A DNA stretch of 64,000 nucleotides from NCBI RefSeq assembly GCF_000620105.1, contig NZ_JHVK01000019.1, positions 1 to 64,000 on the forward strand, written 5' to 3'. The stretch is from Microvirgula aerodenitrificans DSM 15089 (GTDB taxonomy: Bacteria; Pseudomonadota; Gammaproteobacteria; Burkholderiales; Aquaspirillaceae). A program made the translations under genes and the position numbers. Position 1 is the first letter of the stretch; each line of letters begins with the position of its first letter. The notes under the pieces were generated by a model. The model saw only the letters and a program-made list of their open reading frames with translations. It was not told where the DNA came from and searched no databases. Below, piece by piece: positions 60,053 to 64,000 of this stretch.

Positions 60053-60757
60053 CTAGCCGTTGAAGGCGGCTTTTTCCAGGCGGGGCGCAGGTGCTGCCGC
60101 CCCGTTGTCGTCCATGCTGGCTGCCGCGTAGGTGGCCAGCACCTTGGCGACGTATTGCCGGGTTTCCGCATACGGCGGGACGGCGTTGTAGCGTTTGACG
60201 GCCCCTTCGCCGGCGTTGTACGCGGCGATGACCAGGGTCAGGCGGTTGTCGAACATCTTCAGCAGATAGGAGATGTATCGGGCGCCGGCTTCGAGGTTCT
60301 GCCTCGGGTCCATCGGCTGCTCCGAGCCGAAGCGGCGTGCCGTGGAACGGGTGACCTGCATCAGGCCGTGCGCGCCGCGATTGGACAGTGCCTTGGGGTT
60401 GTAACCGGACTCCACGCTGATGATCGCGTGCAGCAGGTCGGGGTTGAGTTTGTAACGGGCGGCGACTTCCTCGACCATGTCGCGGTAGCGCTCGACCCGC
60501 GCCGGGCTCGGCGTGACCGGTCTGGCCGGCTTGATGTTGTACGGGTGGGTAATCCGGTTGACCGGGCGCGTGGCGCTCAGGGTCTGGCCGGGCGGAATGT
60601 ACTGGTAACGTTCGTCGATTTTTTGGCTGGATACATGGACACGCCCTGTGTCATCGACATAGCCGTACATGGCGGCTTGCGAAGGCAAGGTCACTAGCAG
60701 AAAGCTAGCTAATGTCAGGGCTCTCAAAGTATGACAAATTAATCTCTTGAAAATCAT
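60053..60757 (-). CDS. SLT-type lytic transglycosylase with DUF4124
   Basis: A 234-residue periplasmic enzyme that cuts peptidoglycan glycan strands. The signal peptide (about 1-28) is followed by a DUF4124 segment (YGYVDDTGRVHVSSQKID) and the SLT fold (about 90-215). The catalytic Glu is in IISVESGYNPKALSNRG, with GLMQVTRSTARRFG and YNAGEGAVKRY. It has its own terminator and lies 33 bases after the hyi stop on the same strand. Confidence 0.9.
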   Translation of the reverse strand: MIFKRLICHTLRALTLASFLLVTLPSQAAMYGYVDDTGRVHVSSQKIDERYQYIPPGQTLSATRPVNRITHPYNIKPARPVTPSPARVERYRDMVEEVAARYKLNPDLLHAIISVESGYNPKALSNRGAHGLMQVTRSTARRFGSEQPMDPRQNLEAGARYISYLLKMFDNRLTLVIAAYNAGEGAVKRYNAVPPYAETRQYVAKVLATYAAASMDDNGAAAPAPRLEKAAFNG

Positions 60758-60790
60758 GGGGTTGGATTCTAGTGGCGAAAACCGGATCGG

Positions 60791-61576
60791 TCAACCCGAT
60801 GAATTTCCTGATGAAATCCATTCAAATGCCATGAAATTTTCATCATGCATTTTGAATTCCGCCGCGGTGATGCCCCGGTAGCCCAGCTGGTCAAGGGTGG
60901 TGAAAAGGGCCGGGAAGTCCAGCGTACCGGTGCCGGGCGCGCCCCGGCCGGGGACATCGGCGAACTGGATGTGGTCGATATGCTGAATGTGTTTTTTCAC
61001 CAGCTTAAGCGGGCAGAAATCTTGTTTCGCCATATGGTAGACATCGAACTGCACCCCGAAATTCGCCTCATTGACTTGCTGTTTCAGCATCAGCATGTCG
61101 TCGACGGTGTTGATCAGGTAGCCCGGCATGTCGTACGGATTGATCGCTTCGCAGGTCACGGTCACCCCGAGTGGCGCCAGGGCGCGGCAGACCCGCACCA
61201 GGCTGGCGACCAGCGTGTCCAGCGCCTGTTCGCGGCGGATGCCGGCCGCCAGACGGCCGGCCAGCACGTTGACGAAACGCACGCCCAGTCCGGCTATATA
61301 AGGTTGTGCCACGGTCAGCGCGGCATCGATTTCCGCCTCGCGTCCCGGCACGCCGGCGATGCCGTCGCCACCGTTCATCAGATCGCCGGCCGGCAGGTTG
61401 ATCAGCACGACCGCCACCCGGGCGGCATCGCGTGCGGCCAGCAGTTCGTCCAGTGGCACTTCATACGGAAACTGGATCTCCACCGTGTCGAAACCGGCCG
61501 CGCGGGCGGCAGCAAAGCGGGCCGTCAGCGGGCGGTCGGTGAACAGCATGGACAGGTTGGCGGCGAAATGCGGCAT
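60791..61576 (-). CDS. hyi: Hydroxypyruvate isomerase with altered C-terminus
   Basis: A 261-residue TIM-barrel enzyme that interconverts hydroxypyruvate and tartronate semialdehyde. The catalytic Glu143 (TCEAINPYD) and Glu240 (TAAEF) sit at the same positions as in E. coli Hyi. NLSMLF, LINLPAGD and QFDVYHMAKQ are typical. After Glu240 the protein changes to KMHDENFMAFEWISSGNSSG, unlike the usual GCEYxP ending, and the DNA there (60791-60855) is AT-rich unlike the rest. It starts one base into the stop of glxR. Confidence 0.88.
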   Translation of the reverse strand: MPHFAANLSMLFTDRPLTARFAAARAAGFDTVEIQFPYEVPLDELLAARDAARVAVVLINLPAGDLMNGGDGIAGVPGREAEIDAALTVAQPYIAGLGVRFVNVLAGRLAAGIRREQALDTLVASLVRVCRALAPLGVTVTCEAINPYDMPGYLINTVDDMLMLKQQVNEANFGVQFDVYHMAKQDFCPLKLVKKHIQHIDHIQFADVPGRGAPGTGTLDFPALFTTLDQLGYRGITAAEFKMHDENFMAFEWISSGNSSG

Positions 61577-62451
61577 CAGTGCTGGCTCCGGTACAGGTCG
61601 ATCACGGTGGACAGGTCGGACTGGGCCTGACCGGCTTCGGCGTGGCGGCGCATCAGCGCCAGCGCCTGGCCGGCCAGTGGCGCCGGGCTGTGACAGGACG
61701 CGGCCAGCGCCATGGCATTGCCCAGGTCTTTTTCCAGTGTCGCCACTTTCCACTGCACCGGTTCATGGGTGTGGCTGGCCATGCGCGGGGCAAGGATCTG
61801 CAGCGGTTTTGAATCGGCAAAGCCGCCGGCCAGCGCCGGCGCCAGCCGGGCCGGATCGACGCCGGCGCGCTCGGCCAGCGCGACCGCCTCGGCGATCAGC
61901 AAACTGTTGGCAGCAACGATCAACTGGTTGCAGACCTTGGTGACCTGGCCGGCGCCGACTTCTCCCATGCGGGTCACGCGTGCCGCCAGCGGGGCGAAGA
62001 CCGGCGCCAGCCGTTCGATGGCCGCCGCATTGCCGCCAGCCATGATCGCCAGCGTGCCGTGCTCGGCGCCGCCGGTGCCGCCGGAGACCGGCGCATCGAT
62101 CCAGCTGGCGCCGGTCTGCTGCTGCAGGCGTGCGGCAAAGTCGCGGGTGGCATCCGGGGCAATGCTGGAGAAATCGACCAGCAGGGTGCCGGCGGCGATG
62201 CCGGCGGCCACGCCACTGGCGCCGAAAACCACGGCCTTAACGGCCGCCGTGTCCGATACGCACAGCAGAACGGCATCGGCGCCTTGCGCGGCTGCCGCCG
62301 GGTCAGCGGCCAGGCGTGCGCCGCGCGCGACCAGCGCGGCTGTTTTGGTCTGATCCCGGTTCCATACGGTCAGGGCAAAACCGGCGTCGAGCAGCCGGGA
62401 TGCCATGCGCTGGCCCATCAGGCCCAGTCCGATAAAGGCGAGTGTTTTCAT
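61576..62451 (-). CDS. glxR: 2-hydroxy-3-oxopropionate (tartronate semialdehyde) reductase
   Basis: A 291-residue NAD(P)H-dependent enzyme that reduces tartronate semialdehyde to glycerate. It has FIGLGLMGQRMASRLLDAG (3-21), APVSGGTGGAEHGTL, catalytic Lys in VTKVCNQLIVAAN and WKVATLEKDLGNAM. Its TGATG junction with hyi marks a glyoxylate/glycerate operon. A gcl gene is not in the window. It is distinct from the paralogue at 14481. Confidence 0.9.
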   Translation of the reverse strand: MKTLAFIGLGLMGQRMASRLLDAGFALTVWNRDQTKTAALVARGARLAADPAAAAQGADAVLLCVSDTAAVKAVVFGASGVAAGIAAGTLLVDFSSIAPDATRDFAARLQQQTGASWIDAPVSGGTGGAEHGTLAIMAGGNAAAIERLAPVFAPLAARVTRMGEVGAGQVTKVCNQLIVAANSLLIAEAVALAERAGVDPARLAPALAGGFADSKPLQILAPRMASHTHEPVQWKVATLEKDLGNAMALAASCHSPAPLAGQALALMRRHAEAGQAQSDLSTVIDLYRSQH

Positions 62452-62509
62452 GCAGGCTCTCCTGTTGGCAATGCGGAAGGTGGCGGTGACGTCGCTCGCG
62501 GCCGGCGGA

Positions 62510-64000
62510 TCAGAACAGCCGCGTGTCGCGCAGCCGGTGGGCGTCGCCCTGGCGGCGCAGGAAGCCGCTGCGGTCGAAGAACTCCAGAATCTGGATCGCC
62601 AGCTTGCGGCCGACACCGATGGCGTCGCGGAAGCTGGCCGCGTCGACCTGACCCTGTTCTCCGGCCAGTTCGCTGGCGATGGCGGCCAGCCGCTCGATGG
62701 TCTGGCTCGGGTAGTAGCGGTCGGGGACGATGGCGGTGACATGACCGAGCCGGGCGGCTTTCTTCATCAGCAGGCGCACGCCGGCCTCGTCGAGACCGGC
62801 ATCACCGGCCAGGTCGCGCACCCAGCGCGGTTCCCAGCCGTCGCCAAGCCATGGCTGCAGCCTTGCCCAGTCTGCCGCCTCGCGGGCATCGAAACTGAGC
62901 ACATGGCCGGGCAAGTGCAGGAAGCCGCGGCTCATCTGCAGCCGGCCGTCGGCCAGCAGGTCGTCGAACAGCGCATCGGCGGCAGCGTCGGTCTCGGTCG
63001 GCACCGCCAGCCGGCGCAGCCGGCCGCGTCCGGCGCCCAGCTGGTCCGGCTGGGCGTCATGCAGGGCCTGCAAGCGGCTCAGGACCCGTTCCTGCAGCGC
63101 CTGCCAGTGGGCCGGCGAATAGGCGTTGCCGGTGTTGTCGCGGCCGGTGACTTTCAGCCCGGCCAGGGCAGGCAGGGTCGCGAGCTGTCGCGCATCGAGC
63201 TGGCGCGCCCAGGCAAAGTCGGTCAGCGACACGGCGCCGGTCTGTGCCCGGCAGCGCAGGGTATCGTTGTCGTCGTGAATGACTTGCACCAGTTCGCGCA
63301 GCGCAGCCAGCCGGGCCGGGGTGCGCTTGCCGCGCGACGGCGGGGCCAGTTCGATGACGGTGGCGCCGGCCAGGGTCTGGCGGGCGCTGGCGTCGCGCAG
63401 GATCAGCCGGTCGTTGTCGGCCAGATGCAGTGGCGTGTCGAGCGCCAGTTCGGCCAGCGCCGATTCGCCGCGGGGCAGGGCGATGCGGTCCAGCAGCGCA
63501 ATGCGGCCGGTCACGTGGCTGGCCGCATGATGGACATGCACTGTCTGCCAGTGCGCCAGCGGCGTGGCGAGATCAAGCGATGCATCCAGGCGGAGGGTGA
63601 CCCGGTCGGTGGCGGCGGGCGGTGCGGCGGCCAGCAGCCAGTCGCCGCGTGAAATATCGGTTTTTTCGACATCACCGGCCAGGTTGACCGCCACGCGCTG
63701 GCCGGCATGGGCACTGTCGGTTGCCCGGTTCTGTGCATGCAGGCTGCGTACCCGCAGCGGCCGGTTGCGACCGGTCAGCCAGACGGTGTCGCCGACGGCG
63801 ACCCGCCCGGAGAAAGCGGTGCCGGTCACTACCAGCCCGCTGCCGGTCAGGGTGAAGGCGCGGTCGATGGCGTGACGGAAACGTCGCGTTTCCCGCGCCG
63901 ACTGGCTGGCCGGCAGGCCGACCAGATGGTCGCGCAGTGCGTCGATGCCGCTGCCGTCCAGGCTGGCGACGGTGAACAGCGGGCTGTCGGCCAGCCGTGT
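62510..64000 (-). CDS. selB: Selenocysteine-specific elongation factor SelB (3' part)
   Basis: The last 497 codons of SelB; the start lies beyond the window edge. Reading inward, RRFRHAIDRAFTLTGSG and LVVTGTAFSGRVAVGDTVW are domain 2 of the translation factor. The C-terminal winged-helix modules (about the last 250 residues) bind the SECIS hairpin in mRNA. It delivers Sec-tRNA to UGA codons, so the organism should make at least one selenoprotein, typically formate dehydrogenase. The GTPase domain is outside. Confidence 0.93.
   Translation of the reverse strand, partial: TRLADSPLFTVASLDGSGIDALRDHLVGLPASQSARETRRFRHAIDRAFTLTGSGLVVTGTAFSGRVAVGDTVWLTGRNRPLRVRSLHAQNRATDSAHAGQRVAVNLAGDVEKTDISRGDWLLAAAPPAATDRVTLRLDASLDLATPLAHWQTVHVHHAASHVTGRIALLDRIALPRGESALAELALDTPLHLADNDRLILRDASARQTLAGATVIELAPPSRGKRTPARLAALRELVQVIHDDNDTLRCRAQTGAVSLTDFAWARQLDARQLATLPALAGLKVTGRDNTGNAYSPAHWQALQERVLSRLQALHDAQPDQLGAGRGRLRRLAVPTETDAAADALFDDLLADGRLQMSRGFLHLPGHVLSFDAREAADWARLQPWLGDGWEPRWVRDLAGDAGLDEAGVRLLMKKAARLGHVTAIVPDRYYPSQTIERLAAIASELAGEQGQVDAASFRDAIGVGRKLAIQILEFFDRSGFLRRQGDAHRLRDTRLF

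Overview
This window is chromosomal DNA from a GC-rich betaproteobacterium, most likely of the order Neisseriales (Laribacter/Chromobacterium-like; the genus cannot be fixed from sequence alone). The pointers are a minC-minD-minE-oxyR operon as in Neisseria, the conserved ndk-rlmN-rodZ-ispG-hisS-yfgM-bamB-der-hfq-hflX-hflK-hflC-hisZ-purA backbone, and betaproteobacterial 23S/5S ends. Nearly all of it is dense, housekeeping-rich chromosome. No insertion sequence, CRISPR array, tRNA or complete prophage was seen.

Layout. 1-350: the last bases of a 23S rRNA, a 5S rRNA and two terminators. 352-1811: an orphan RHS-core protein whose C-terminal part carries a clan-CD-protease-like His/Cys pair, plus a decayed second RHS core fragment. 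1812-3601: a RegB/RegA (PrrBA) redox two-component pair. 3798-4894: a HugZ-like protein followed by an ABC-ATPase remnant. 4895-8497: a ModE operator and modE-modA-molbindin-modB-modC for molybdate uptake. 8507-13222: a YpjD-type cytochrome c assembly protein, ffh, an orphan ATP-grasp protein and purB. 13407-15694: a ComEA-like protein with a histone-H1-like tail, YgiW, a beta-hydroxyacid dehydrogenase and an Mth938-like protein. 15804-17479: the most unusual locus, an integrase arm-type DNA-binding domain (DUF4102) fused in frame to the alanine aminotransferase AlaA, preceded by four ATACCCC motifs spaced 29-30 bp around a predicted promoter.

17548-20701: murJ, rpsT and pldA. 20721-23898: a structured intergenic stretch and a fabI-pta/ptb-ackA operon. 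24190-26931: fmdB, DUF502 and aspS. 27002-29576: a succinate-type CoA-transferase divergent from a 2-Cys peroxiredoxin. 29691-31987: zapE, ynfA and a SPOR protein. 32257-47049: the long conserved backbone listed above. 47169-53365: DUF2442, murB, a MATE pump, a small unknown ORF, oxyR and minE-D-C. 53465-54252: a phasin gene with its promoter. 54265-64000: a histidine phosphatase, an exonuclease/GIY-YIG nuclease, a DGC protein, a SMUG1-like uracil-DNA glycosylase, aroC, a 2-oxoglutarate oxygenase, a PliG-like secreted protein, a lytic transglycosylase, hyi-glxR and the 3' part of selB.

Functional links (inference). Molybdate uptake and SelB would fit a selenium- and molybdenum-dependent formate dehydrogenase elsewhere in the genome. 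RegBA, OxyR and the peroxiredoxin suggest life across oxygen gradients. A TGCA-N-TGCA palindrome shared by the phasin promoter and the region upstream of fabI-pta-ackA may tie polyhydroxyalkanoate storage to acyl-CoA/acyl-phosphate metabolism. Candidates for undescribed biology are the DUF4102-AlaA fusion with its spaced motifs, the RHS protease-like effector, and the two-copy terminator block at 20.7 and 54.2 kb.
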